Assembly: GCA_013399115.1 (NCBI GenBank)
Contig: VXAA01007198.1
Location: 101,101-165,100, forward strand
Source: Anseranas semipalmata
Taxonomy: Eukaryota > Chordata > Aves > Anseriformes > Anseranatidae
DNA length: 64,000 nucleotides
Reading direction: 5' to 3'
Notes under the pieces: generated by a model
What the model was told of the DNA's origin: nothing
Seen by the model: only the letters and a program-made list of their open reading frames with translations
Database searches by the model: none
Position numbers and translations under genes: made by a program
Shown: piece after piece, positions 39,601-51,250 of the stretch
Position numbering within the stretch: position 1 is the stretch's first letter
Layout: every line of letters begins with the position of its first letter

Positions 39601-42600
39601 ATGGCTCAGTGTTTGCTAACTAAGCTACGCACACACAGAGGTGTGTATAGACACACTCCCAAGGAATGATGTGGACTTGGCAACGCTTCTTTCACTTGAG
39701 ATTTTTGTGTGCATCAGAAGTCACGAGATGGAATTTTTTTTTTCCTGTCTCTGAGTTTTCCATATGAACACTGCCAGAAGAAATTAAAAACAAAAAACAA
39801 CCCCACAACTAAAATCTATTCTTTCAGCGTTCTACATGTTTCAATTCATCTTGCAATTTTTATTTCAGGGCATGGCATTCGGGCTTTCCTTAAAATGCCA
39901 ATCTGCTTTTTGATCTTTACTGCTGACATGAAATAAAAGAGCTGTACATTATATAAATCTTCAGTTTCGCTTAGCTTGAAACTGATAAAAAGAGAAAAGA
40001 GAAAACAAAGCCAACTGCATAAATCCTTCCAAACCAAAAGGCATTCCCCCTACCCTAACTAAAATTCATTTCTGCACATCTTGTTTGAATTATCGTCTGA
40101 AGTTTGTCTTGTTCCATCTCCAGAACAAGTCAAATAGCAGAGCATAAAGATATGGCTACATGAATAAAAACACATGATCTACTTGGTCACTGCAAACATA
40201 AAAATAAGCTCAGGCAGAAAAATATTATCTGGCAAATGACATGTTACTTTGATCCCTTCGTTTCTGTATTCTGTCACATGCATTTAATCCAGCAGCTACT
40301 GGAAGCATCGGCATGCATCTTCAACGAAATGAGAATCAATAGTCTGCGGGAACCACTGCACTTTTACAGAGCCATGATATTTAAATTCAAGTAAGACAGC
40401 ATCGTGTTACAGAAAAGAAAAGTTAAATTTCAAGATAAAGGGCAAGAACTGTGGTACTAAGCACTATAAAATGTATCAAGTCCAAACAGGTGGTACAGAA
40501 ATAGTTTATCGGATTCACAAGCTCTGATTTTCTTGTGCGGAAAAACTGATCTCCAGCAGGATTCATAAAACAGAAAAATCTTTCTGGACTCTACCCTTTT
40601 TCTTCTGAATCATGATGGGAGGATTAAGACAGCGTATGCTAGAGGTTGGAAGAACCTGAAGAAGAGTGCAGGTTGTTCTCTTTTAGTTACTTTTTTTTTT
40701 TTCCATTTTGCTTTTTCATTCAAAAAGTCAAATTAACTATTTTGAGATTCAAAATCAGTTTTTAAGGGTTCTTATATATTTCCTTGTTGCATGCCTGAAT
40801 AAATCTACAATGTACCACCAATAATACACCTTCGATATTGAAATCTCTGGCCTGAATTAGAAAGAATTGATTTGAATTCTGACCTCCTGCTTATCAGGTG
40901 AATGCTGCAGTGAATATTTATTTTACAGGAAGATTCTCATGATTTCAGAATGGTTCCAGTTTGCGTATGCTTTCTGAAGAAAACACCCACTAAGAGAGTA
41001 AGCAAAGAGAAACAAACTTGCATCTCTCCAGCCTCATGATTTTAGTAGTTTCTTGATTCCAAACTGTGCTCTAACAGACATTCAAATGAAGGTACACGGA
41101 AATCAAGAGGAAAAGAGGAGAAATGTCAAGAGAAGAAACGATGTCCTATCTCAAGACAGTCTATAGTCTTATGATTAAAACATCCTAAGGGATCAAAGAG
41201 GAGGAAACTGAATCTTGGTCTCCCACCCATTATACAAACAACGCTTACCCTCTTAGAAAAAAAGGAAGCAACAAGACCTGCACTGCCACTGAGAAGATGT
41301 CCCACTGAGCTTTTTGGTGGCACGTAGAGTTATCGGGTAGGACCTCTGAGAGGTCAGAGTCTTTCATTAGCTTCTTATTTGACTACTGCTGGCAGCTTAC
41401 CCCAGAAAAATCCATCACAGCAGAAGCACAAGAAGTTCAATGTGTTGCTAGAGCTGAGGATGCTGCTAGGTAGCTTTAACATAAATTGCTATACTTCCTG
41501 AACAGCATGTTTACAGTTATAACTAAATGTATACACAGAAACAACTGGCAGAGGAAACCCACTAAATGCACAGCATAGGATATTCCCAGTGACAGAGGAC
41601 GGAGATGAATGGAAGTGACCAATGGCAAGAGAGAACCTCCTGTACAGAAAGGAATAAGAAAAACCTTAAATTTCCATGTAGCACTGAACGTAGTACCTTA
41701 ACAAAAAAGTAAAGGTCAGTGCCAAAGAAGTGAAGGACCAGCATCATGCAGCTTGGGTGCTCTGCTAAGAAAACACATGGATGTAGTCAAGGAGCAATGC
41801 CTCCAAATCCAAAATATTCTTCTTGTTATTGCATTAGTAACGCACTGCATACTAAATGTATTGCTACCTGAAGACTTACCACTTTTTAAAATAACTTTCA
41901 AATGAACATTAAATCCTATAATTAATAGCAGTAGAACCAAAATTAGTCAGCTAGACAAGACATGGGTACAGTTTGCAGTGGTTAGAACTTCATATGCAAT
42001 TAATTCCTTTCACAAAAGCATATGTTCACAGCAACAACTGAGTTTACTCCTAGTGGTATTAAAAAAGGAAGCTGAGTTGGGAAATTCGTTCTGGAGAAGT
42101 CAATGACCACTGAGAGAAAAGGGAAAGGAAGGGGGAAGCCTGGAGCCTACAGGAATTTAAAATGGCAACAGTGAGGCAAAATCTTGCTAATTAAAAATAA
42201 ATTCTGGAGGGAGGAGCAAAAACGTCAGGAGTGGCTCAGAGATGTGCTTGGGTTTACTGACCCAAGAACAACATTCAGTTTTGATCACAGGCTTCATTTG
42301 CACTCCCATTTGTGCACAAGAATAAACTTCGTAGACATCCAACAGCCTGCCCACAGGCAACACCGAGAACATTCACCCTAGTATTCTGTAACTGCTTGTA
42401 GGATCAATGCTTACGAACTATTTTATTGTAAGCTTTCTTGTATGATCTCAATTATCGATAGAAAACCACTCTTAAAAAAAGAACCTAGGATTAACGTAAT
42501 TAACTTAAAGCTATATATATTGTAGGTAAGTAATAGTATAAGCAATATCAATTACTGCCACTAATCACTTTATTTCAGTGCAATGTGAAATATAAAGGTG

Positions 42601-45600
42601 TCTTGATCTGTACACAAAGGAAATATCTCTAAGAAGTACTGGAGGATGCAGGTCCAAGTGCTCGTGTGCAACTACTGACAGATCACGGCCGGCATCCCAC
42701 TCATGCAGTAGCACCACCGAGCCCCTTGCAGAACTACTCCTGTATTTGCAGGATGAAAGCACATTAATTGTGTCTGCTTTGGCAGTAGCATACCTTACTG
42801 ACACCAATTTTGACTTTTAAGAAAGAAAATAGAAAGTAAACAGGAAAATCATCAATACTGGGGACTGTGTTAAGACCATATTAAACTTTGTCTGATACAA
42901 GGACTTGCTGCAATTCAGTCAGTGATCGTTACAAGTGTTTGATGGAGAGAGAATAAACCATTATGACCGATAATTTATATTTTGCCCACCAGTTTGAAAA
43001 CGAGAGTTATCTGTCTACATGAGGATCACACACTATGGAAACTGCATCTGTGCGTAGTTAGTGAAGGCTGTAATGGCAGTAAATCTCCAGCAGAGAAAGA
43101 GACTGAGCCTCACAGACATCCGCAATCTGAAGGTTGTTTCAGAACTTAAGTGCACGTACAATATTGCCATATCAACACGCCTGAGAAAATAACCTGGGAG
43201 TAGAAGGGAAGTGGATGCAGGAGTATGTTTCAGATTGTCAACAAAGACTCCTTTACTTTTCTGTCTCTACTATCTGCTTTACTGATACTTCATCCTATCC
43301 AAGGAGACAACCCTGAGTTACATTTTGTTTTAGCTTACAATGGCCACCATGCATAACGCACACCCACCTCATCATCCTACATTTTTCCACCTAAACATAT
43401 ACCAAGTATGCATCTTATCATGCAATTTTGACAGGCCCTGAGAATCACAAGTCCCTGTTTTCCCAAGCTCCACAAGAATGTATAGCCCGCACAGAACATA
43501 TTGAATATACAGACCTGCAGAGTAAGATTGTTTTAAGGTCTGGAACTCACAGCAGGAACCAAGCTCAGTTCAGTTCCACTTGGAAGCCATAAAAACACGG
43601 GTTTAAAAAAAGTGCAGCAGTATCTGGCGTTTGATATCTAACAGTATGCAACATGTTTATGACATGTATTAGGCTACAAAATCGGAGTTCATAGCCTGGG
43701 ACAACAAAGCAGAACCCAGCTCTGGCATATGTAGCGGGAAATAGAAAGGCATGTCTTGTAGTGTAATGGATATTGCTGCTCCCTCAAGAGCTTGAGCTGC
43801 GTAGAGCAGGTGGTTCAATGAAAGACATCAGCGCTCTTAGAAAAAATTAAAAGACGGTTAAAAGACAGTTAAATAGCAGCTGTTTAAGTAAGAGTCAATT
43901 AAGATTGGGTTTTGCTATATGAAGAACTTGAGTCAGTTCTGCACAGTTATATCACAAAATTAAAAGGGGAAGCAAGTTTGGGCAAAATATGTAGTAAGCA
44001 AAACAGTCTCAGTCACACAGAACTCAGTTAAAAAGGGTAGCAAAATTGTGAAATCTACACAAGGTGTCATTTTCACACTATTTTTAAAAGTAGTTTCCAA
44101 TTCTGAATCGGACAATCAGGTTCCATGGCACTTTCTGTGATCTTAAAACAGTTTTTCCCTAAATTTTATAAAACTTTCCTCTCCCTCACATTAAGTAAAA
44201 TAACCACAGAAGCAACAAGAGAAAACGCCTAAGTATAGAATGGAAAAAGGGAAACATACCAACATACATGACAACATAGCAAGCCTACATATTGCAAAAA
44301 AGTTTTATACCTTAAATGAGATCAACAGAAATAAGTGTTAAAGAGGGTCATAGCTAATTTCAAAGTATGTTTTAAAGGGTAGGACTGTCTCCAGGAAGAA
44401 CAGCAGTCACTGGCCAAATAGGAAATCATGTCAATACCAGCTATTCGTAATCATAATAGTCTCATGCAGTGGAGAAAATGTAGTCACTTCACAAAGTGAA
44501 CATCACTTCTTCCTTTCATACCTCAGTCTTTTTTTTCCCCCACATTGGCACCTTTTTTCTACAGCAAATATTATACAAAGCCAAATGGTGGATTCTGTGT
44601 TTTACAAAAGGATGGTTTTTATTTTTTTTTTTCATTTTTAACATGAAGTAAAATTAAAATTAAAGAAATTACTTTATGTATAACCCATAAGAGTTTGAAC
44701 CAACTCAGTCTATCCTGAATTAAATTCTAGGTTAATCTTCCAGGCTTGTGAGTTTGTATCTTGTGCTCTAGATAGCAAAGACACAAAAGGAAACTCATAT
44801 ACCATGTATAAAAGCAAATAATCCCATACAAAATATTTTCCAAAAATGCAGTTCCAAAATGCAACTGACTACAACTTTCAACCACAGTACATCTGATTGA
44901 AGAAAAACATAATACATGAAAGAAGGCAGAGTAATCCCAGAATAGCAGCATGTTGATTTATATAAAACAAGAAAAAGGGGTTTTAAACAAGGAATAGCCC
45001 TTCATGTAAAATCTTTATTTAGGATTAAAAAATAACTTGGAAGACATGCTGAAAAAGGGGCACTGCAACTCCCCCCAAACTCGCCATCTCTTCTTTCCAT
45101 GCAGCATGCTCTATGGGTCATTTCTCCCAGAGGAAGAGCAACCTGAGGTACCTCAGCTGAATTCTGTGATAGGCTTAGGCGAGACGGAAACTAAGGAGCT
45201 GCTCTCAGGCTGCTCTGTACCACAATGCAGCCCAAGACACAAGCAGCCCTTCCATTCCTGCACTCTGAAGGTTTCAGTTCTGCCATCAGTCAATAAATGA
45301 AAAGTCAAGTCTATTTGCTGTTATTTAGATAAATGCTTTAAAAATTGGTTCAATTTCTTAAATTTTTCAAGTCCTAGGTTATATAGGTCTGGTAAACAAG
45401 ATTTTTATACACTGTAGCTGAAAAACTTTCAAAGTACTATAAAAAAAATCTTTTACGTGTCAGACTATTGTAAGTTAAATTTAGATTTTGATTGTAAAAA
45501 ATTCTTTTTCCACTCATTTGCATGGAGTACAAGAAAGTGGAAAAATAAGCAAAGACAAATTATCTTCTTTTGCAAAAGATTTAACTTCAGCATAAAATGT

Positions 45601-45823
45601 TAAAACCCCATCCCGTAAGTATTTGAGCAGTGCAGCTGAAGGGCTGCTTTTGTCCTACGTTAAAGTGATTAAAAATTTCATTCAGAAGAGGTGTTATCAT
45701 AGCATTATATAACATAAAACAAATAAAACAGAATGAATACATAAGCATACCATTTTGGCATTGCATATAGACACACACTGTACAAACCATGATCAATTAC
45801 ATTTGAAAAATAACCACGCTTAC
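33601..45823. other. Long featureless intron adjoining the exon donor
   Basis: Twelve kb with only short A/T runs. No transposon, island or exon was recognised. Small tandem echoes occur (for example AAAAATCCTGATAAAGAT near 39550 and AAAGACGGTTAAAAGACAG near 43850) but they are short. Confidence 0.55.
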
Positions 45824-45896
45824 CTGTTAATGTAACTTAGAGCAACATAGGTTGGCTGCTGAAGTTCTTGTTTCTCTAATACACGTGGGTCTGTAT
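45824..45896 (-). CDS. JAZF1: JAZF1 coding exon 2 (internal exon)
   Basis: This is an internal coding exon of JAZF1 (TIP27), a nuclear C2H2 zinc-finger cofactor known to bind the orphan receptor NR2C2/TR4 and to associate with the NuA4/TIP60 acetyltransferase complex. On the minus strand a TTCCAG acceptor, preceded by a T-rich tract, ends at 45897. The exon runs 73 bases and is followed by the donor GTAAGC (45823-45818). It starts with two bases of a split Asp codon, reads TDPRVLEKQELQQ, continues through PTYVALSYIN, and ends with two bases of a split Arg codon. This matches human JAZF1 residues 39-63, between the first zinc finger (exon 1) and the FMTD...-starting exon 3. The frame is open without stops and no substitution from the human peptide was seen. 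A branch-point-like ACTGAAT lies about 25-30 bases upstream of the acceptor. The remaining exons are outside the window. It is too short to appear as a stand-alone open frame. Confidence 0.96.
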
Positions 45897-48099
45897 CTGG
45901 AATAAAAAATAGATATACTAAATTCAGTTTTCTATATTTACACTGAAACATACAAGACTGTATACTGCAAAGTAACATGAGTGAAGACAAGAGATATAAA
46001 ATAGCTCAATCCAGTTTATCCATATAGAGTATGCTTAGCACAGCACAATCATTTGTTCATTCATTCATAAACACAGTATTGCATTACTTTGCACAAGAAT
46101 TTGAAACATCAACAGTGATGTAATTTCCAACTGTCACAAGCTTTCACAATCTCCCTCATAAATATTAGTTTTCACTGCTTTCCATGATTTACAGTGTTAA
46201 AAGGATCAAGCTTTATTCTTTTTTTTTTTTTTTAATGTAGCTATTTCTAAATATGGTTGACACATTTGAGATGTTTCAAGACTGATTAAATCTTTTCAGC
46301 TGGGACTTGATACTTTTCTTCTGCATCTCTGAGTTTTGCTTTCTCCCTTCTCTACAGCTTATTTTTGAAGCTCTCAATCAGAAGTCATACAAAAACACAC
46401 GAAGCAAAATGCTTGCCAAGCAGGGGATTGCCCACCAAAAGCCCTGAAATAAACACAATCCAATTCCCTCATGTACCAACCTTCTGACTCAAATGAAAGA
46501 ATATGTTTTCAATCATTATTTTCATCATGCCCTTCAGTTGTTTTGCTTTTGTCTGACAAAGAAATAGTTTAAATTAGTTTAAATTTCTGAAACCAAAGCT
46601 GATAGAGTATGTCCATAGTTAAAGTAGTTTTCTCATACAAAAAATAGGATTGTACTGAGGTTTCAAGTACAACATTCCCCACATTGGAGCAATGCACCTT
46701 TAGGAGGTGAGCATAAACAGTCTTCAGAAGTTCCCAATGGAAAATGTGCATCATGTCTGTGCATATTACTACATAGTCATTAACAACATATTTTATGCAT
46801 GACTTTAAAAGCAATTCTGGGTGCAACTTTTGCTTTTTTAACTTTAAAGAACACAAACTGCTTTTACTAAATGGTTGCCCATAGAAGTGCTATCTATCTT
46901 TTATTTCAGAGAAAGCATCTATTTCGTGTTTGGGGGAGGGAGTAAGAACAAGCAAAACCCACCCAAGAACAAACATGGAAAGATCTTGCAGTCAGGCTGC
47001 GTTTTGTGTTGCTCTCACTTCTTGCTGCAATTTTAAGTAATGCTAACCTCAGAAAGCTCATTATCTTGATAGCCACATTTGTTTGACCTCATCAGTTGCT
47101 TCTGGTGGGTTTTGTGGTTTTTGTTTTGTTTTTAAAACATGATAAAAGTTATTTTGGAATCTGTCTCAGCTACCCTGCCTTAAGGAAGATTTTTAACTGG
47201 AATGAATGGGGACTGTGCTCGAGATAGGTACAGTAGCTGCCCTACTGCCCGAAGTAGATAATGTCTTTATGTGGTGTGCAGGGAATTCCCTGTCCTGCCC
47301 CCTCAGAGCTCGGACTGATGCTTATCTTTCTTCCCACATTTGTTGCTGCAAAGCCCAGACTCCAGGATTTGCTAACAAGCCTTATCAATATGCCCATAAA
47401 GAGATAAATACCTTCAAGGAAGTTCAGAGAGGGATAAAAGCCCAGCCAGCAACCCCAGCCTATTTTCCTTGCCTTTCCGGTGCCTGGGGAAATCCTGCAG
47501 CAATTACCAGCACACCACGCTCTGCATTAAGCTAACCCAAGACAGCAAAGCACTGGCTATCTTCCATGTTATCTTTGTAATTCCCTTCTCTGAGGAACTG
47601 AGGTTCACACACAGATCCTTTATTTGCCTTTGTTTCCACAAAATGCACAGTCATCTAGCAGGCCGAGCATACAACCGCTGTAACGGTGAACTTTGTTAGA
47701 TTTACACCTCTGCGGTGCAGGGCTTGCCATGAAACTGTCTCGATACCACGTGTCTGCAGAGCACTAATCCCTGCCAGGACTGCCCGAACACCGCCTCAGC
47801 CCACGTTTAGGCCTCTGTGGTTAAATGACTACGTCTTCGCTAATCCGGTTCTTAAATGGGATTAACCTCCACCTATAAACAACAGTTTCCGTGACTGAAG
47901 TAGGCAAAATCAGGGCTGGTTTACATCAGAGCGTTGCTCCTATCTGTGGGAGAGGACAGGTGAAAGCTCTGACGAAGAGCCCACCACACTTCCCCTGCCT
48001 GCCAGTAGTGCACCATAACACTTACTGAAGATGGAAAAACAAAGATGAAAAACAAAAAAAACTAACTCTTGTAGGAGAGTGTCACCGAAGCACATTATC
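45897..48099. other. Intron sequence upstream of exon 2
   Basis: Holds the acceptor and polypyrimidine tract, the 46219 poly-T run and a short perfect tandem (TAGTTTAAAT twice near 46565). A somewhat GC-richer portion at 47200-47560 carries a 109-codon frame without domains. Confidence 0.5.
46219..46233. repeat. Poly-T run
   Basis: Fifteen T residues about 320 bases upstream of the JAZF1 exon in gene orientation. It is too far away to be its polypyrimidine tract. Confidence 0.88.
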
Positions 48100-48425
48100 T
48101 GCCAGCTGGCACCTGCACAGAGGAGCCCCTTCTCTCAGAAGGTGCTGTCTGACACACACTGCCTGGCCAGCTTGTCCCTTCGGCTGCCCTCAGAGCCGTG
48201 TCTCCTGCCTGCGGCACACACCACCGCCAGCTTTTCAGTCACTGCCTTAAAATGCCACCAAGTCCGCTCCTTCCTGCCTTGCGGCGCTCCTCCTCACCCT
48301 CTGCCTTTCCTCTCCCCAGCCCTTTCCTTCACACAGCCTGCTTCCCGCTGCCCCTCCTTCCTCCCTGCCGCCATCTTGGCCCTGGCTGTCAGGCCGCCTG
48401 CTTCCCTCCCCTCAAAACCTCATGA
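48100..48425. other. Pyrimidine-rich, GC-rich patch in intron 1
   Basis: The plus strand is dominated by C and T (long CCT/CTT runs), with several CpGs, and is clearly different from the AT-rich neighbours. Plus-strand frames through it yield Pro/Ser/Leu-rich low-complexity translations and are not considered coding. It contains the YY1 motif near its right end. It may be a weak promoter or an eroded low-complexity tract. Confidence 0.5.
48367..48380 (-). promoter_or_regulatory. Perfect YY1-type motif
   Basis: The plus strand reads GCCGCCATCTTGGC; the minus strand therefore reads GCCAAGATGGCGGC, the canonical YY1 motif (AAGATGGCGGC). Such sites are typically just downstream of transcription starts and read in the direction of transcription, which here would be the JAZF1 direction. 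It lies 2.5 kb upstream of exon 2 inside a GC-richer, strongly pyrimidine-biased patch. Factor binding is inferred from the motif only. Confidence 0.4.
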
Positions 48426-49155
48426 TGCGTGAACAAGTTAAAAACCCTCATGGAGATGTGTAGAGCTGCCTGTTCGCCTTGTGCCATGAGACTTATAGCA
48501 CCTATACGATGCACGCACAAAATGCTTTCCCCATACTGCCCTCTCACTAGCTTCCCTGCTGCTCACAAAATGGCCCTGTATAGTATAAAATGTTTGGTCA
48601 ATGTTTCTTCAAGCATGCATAGGCTGGTCACATCAGCCAAAAGTAGTCTAAATAGTTTCCAAACAGACACCTATAATGGATTAAACACTCACTGATGACG
48701 AATCTCTTTCTTGAAAAGTATTTAAGCAGTACAACATCGGACTGATCTGAGCTCCGTTTCTCATATGGAAAGAAAAATATTCAGACAGAACACACAAACG
48801 ACCACAGATTTTGTTTTGAAGGGACTGATCAACAGCTGGCTGATTAGCATTTAACAGGTTACTCTGGCTTCTTGAACTAACATGGGATATTGAAGCATTA
48901 TTTTTGCTGTATCACTTTAAATCTAGTAGAACAAATTGCCACCCGCTGTCCATTAGCTGCCTTCATTACTTGTCTCTTCTCATAAGCATGACATTCCCCT
49001 GATTTCATTTCACAATGGGAAGACAGAAAGCACTATGTACTTTCTGTAATGCTCAGGGTGTTTGTTGTTTTTTAAGCTATGTTCTCTTATTTTACTGTGG
49101 TGTTAGATTTTGGAAACCCTGTTTTTTTTCCTCTAACAAAATATTATAAAAATAA

Positions 49156-49186
49156 TTTTTTTTTGTTTGTTTGTTTGTTTTTTGTT
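49156..49186. repeat. TTTG microsatellite
   Basis: A T run followed by four TTTG-type units and another T run. Confidence 0.9.
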
Positions 49187-51231
49187 CTGGGTTCCTCCAT
49201 CTCGCTATTAAAAGTCTAAAGTGTGGGTGCCAACACTCACAAGAGATACAGTTGCTCAACTAATCAGGGATTAGACACCTTCAATTTCTCACGTCCACAA
49301 AGAGCTTCATACTGGGCAACCAGACAAGTAGTATGAATACATAATTAAGGCTAAGACCATAAATTGCACTGCACCTCCTTTAAACTGCTCAAATGAAGCC
49401 AGGCGTTTTCTGCAGAGCATGTGCTAACAAAATGAATCACTGCCTGCTGAACCAAGCTACGATTACTAAATCACCTCACTCTACATAGAAACGGCTTACA
49501 GCTTGAGCATGTTGCAAAATCCTAACCTGCCAAAGTATTTTAAAGAGAGCAAATAATAAAAAAGCATACCCATCCTGTTTAAGTACAGTCTTCGTCAAAT
49601 ACATAACTTTGTTCTATGTGAGTATTCATGCCCAAAATACACGCCACATCTTAGTTGTTACAAAATGGAGCAATGAGTTTTGCCCTACCTCTACAGAAGA
49701 AATTTATCAAAAGCAACTTCACGTGAGAGAATTTTCATAAAGTTCCTGCATTTAAATCACTGTGAAAAATCACTTTTCACCCTGTAAGGCACACAGAGAA
49801 GGGCTAACAAATTTCAGTGGCATTATTTGACAACCACAAGCTTTCTTCTTGTAGCAACTAGGAAAACTGCAAGGTGGCAGAGATGACCTCAGAAGAAAAA
49901 ACAGTGACTTAAAGGAGGTAAAATTTAAACTGCTCTTCAACATCTTAAATATGAAGTGTCCATTACTGCTTCTACCCTGTTGTGCCACCACTGAACAGGC
50001 AGAAGCTGAGGTCCAGACTGACAAGAGTCCAGGTACCTGAAGGAGGTCATCTGAATCCCTGTTCACATATAAATAAAGTGACTTGACTTTCAAGACGTTT
50101 TGGTAGGTGTAACCCTCCAACAGACTTTACTGACATTATAGAAAATACATTTTTTGGGGAAAAAAAGAAGATAAATCCGTATCTTAAAAAGATGTAGGTT
50201 TGAAAAATTTGCCTTCTATTAGCCATGTCATTACTTCAGCCAAATAGCTGCAACAAAAAACCAAAAAGATAAAACTCCCTGTGCCAGCCCAAGGGTATTA
50301 TTTCTTTTCAATTCAAAAAGAGCAACAAAACACCACAAACGTTAGGAAATAATGGCCCTACAAAGGATTTTTGAAAACACTACAACTATTTAAAAGGACC
50401 AAGGACTTGAAGTATGATCCATCTCCCAGATCACTTGGAGATGCTTAAGATAATCTCACCTTTTTGTGCAAGATCAGCGCATGTATGTAAAATCACGCTG
50501 GAGTGAACAGCAAATGCAGAGGTTCTCCAGACTCGCAACTCGCCTGTTAGAGCAGTCCTACACACATCCCACGCGCCCACCACTGGGTTCGTCGAGTGTC
50601 TGTCTTGTATTTCACTTGGCCTTAAAAACTGGCTGATACAAGTCTGCTCAGCTAATTAATTAAAACCTACACTTCCCTTGAAACTAGCTCGCTTCACTAA
50701 TGATGCCAAGGCAAACATTTCTGTTGGCTTCCTCCGAAGTCCACAATTGTTCTTACATGGACATAGCTTAAAAAAGCCAGAAACAGATAAATTCAATGTT
50801 ACTGGAAACTGTTCCCAATCCCAAACTTCCACTGCAAGGAAGCCGCTAGGAATTTCACAGTTTCAATTCCAGGTGCAGTGCTATTCAGGTCTTATGAATT
50901 TGAAGAGTAAGATCACAGATAACCATGATTTTACAGATATTAACATGGCCCCCTAGTAGCATCTTTAACAGAAAAAAAAATATATATGTAGCTTTTCAGC
51001 CTATGACACATGCATTCGAAGTTTGTTCAGTTAAGGGCTACACTCATAATCCAGCAGGGATTGCCACACATTATTTGCTCCACGCAATACTTCTTTGTTT
51101 TCCATCATCTCTATAAGGGAAGCAATGTATGTCTCAGCAGACAGTGCTCTGCACCTAAGAAACAGAAGACTGGAGATAAATACTGCAAGTCTGAAAGAGT
51201 TTTAAACCTACCTGACTTCAAGAACACCTTT

Positions 51232-51250
51232 AATATATATATATATATTT
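51232..51250. repeat. TA microsatellite
   Basis: Eight to nine TA units. Confidence 0.9.

Larger units (their letters stand above)
1..45823 (-). other. JAZF1: JAZF1 intron 2 (5' portion, partial)
   Basis: Everything left of the exon donor is intron 2 of the minus-strand JAZF1 gene. The intron is at least 45.8 kb here because exon 3, which begins FMTDAARRE in known JAZF1 proteins, was not found in the minus-strand translations. JAZF1 introns are known to be very long in mammals (tens to hundreds of kb), so this fits. The contents are listed separately: GC-rich patches, microsatellites, two CR1 fragments, candidate regulatory blocks and a duplicated segment. Confidence 0.88.

Noticed and set aside
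43750..43825. tRNA-like stretch with GGTTCAAT
   Set aside because: The B-box is incomplete and no cloverleaf with a plausible acceptor stem can be folded.
48079..48432. 117-codon Pro/Ser-rich plus-strand frame
   Set aside because: Composition artefact of the C/T-rich patch; antisense to JAZF1 and without recognisable product.
49860..50060. Words resembling a reversed CR1 tail (GATGACCTC, GGAGGTCATCTG)
   Set aside because: Too few ordered landmarks; not distinguishable from chance.
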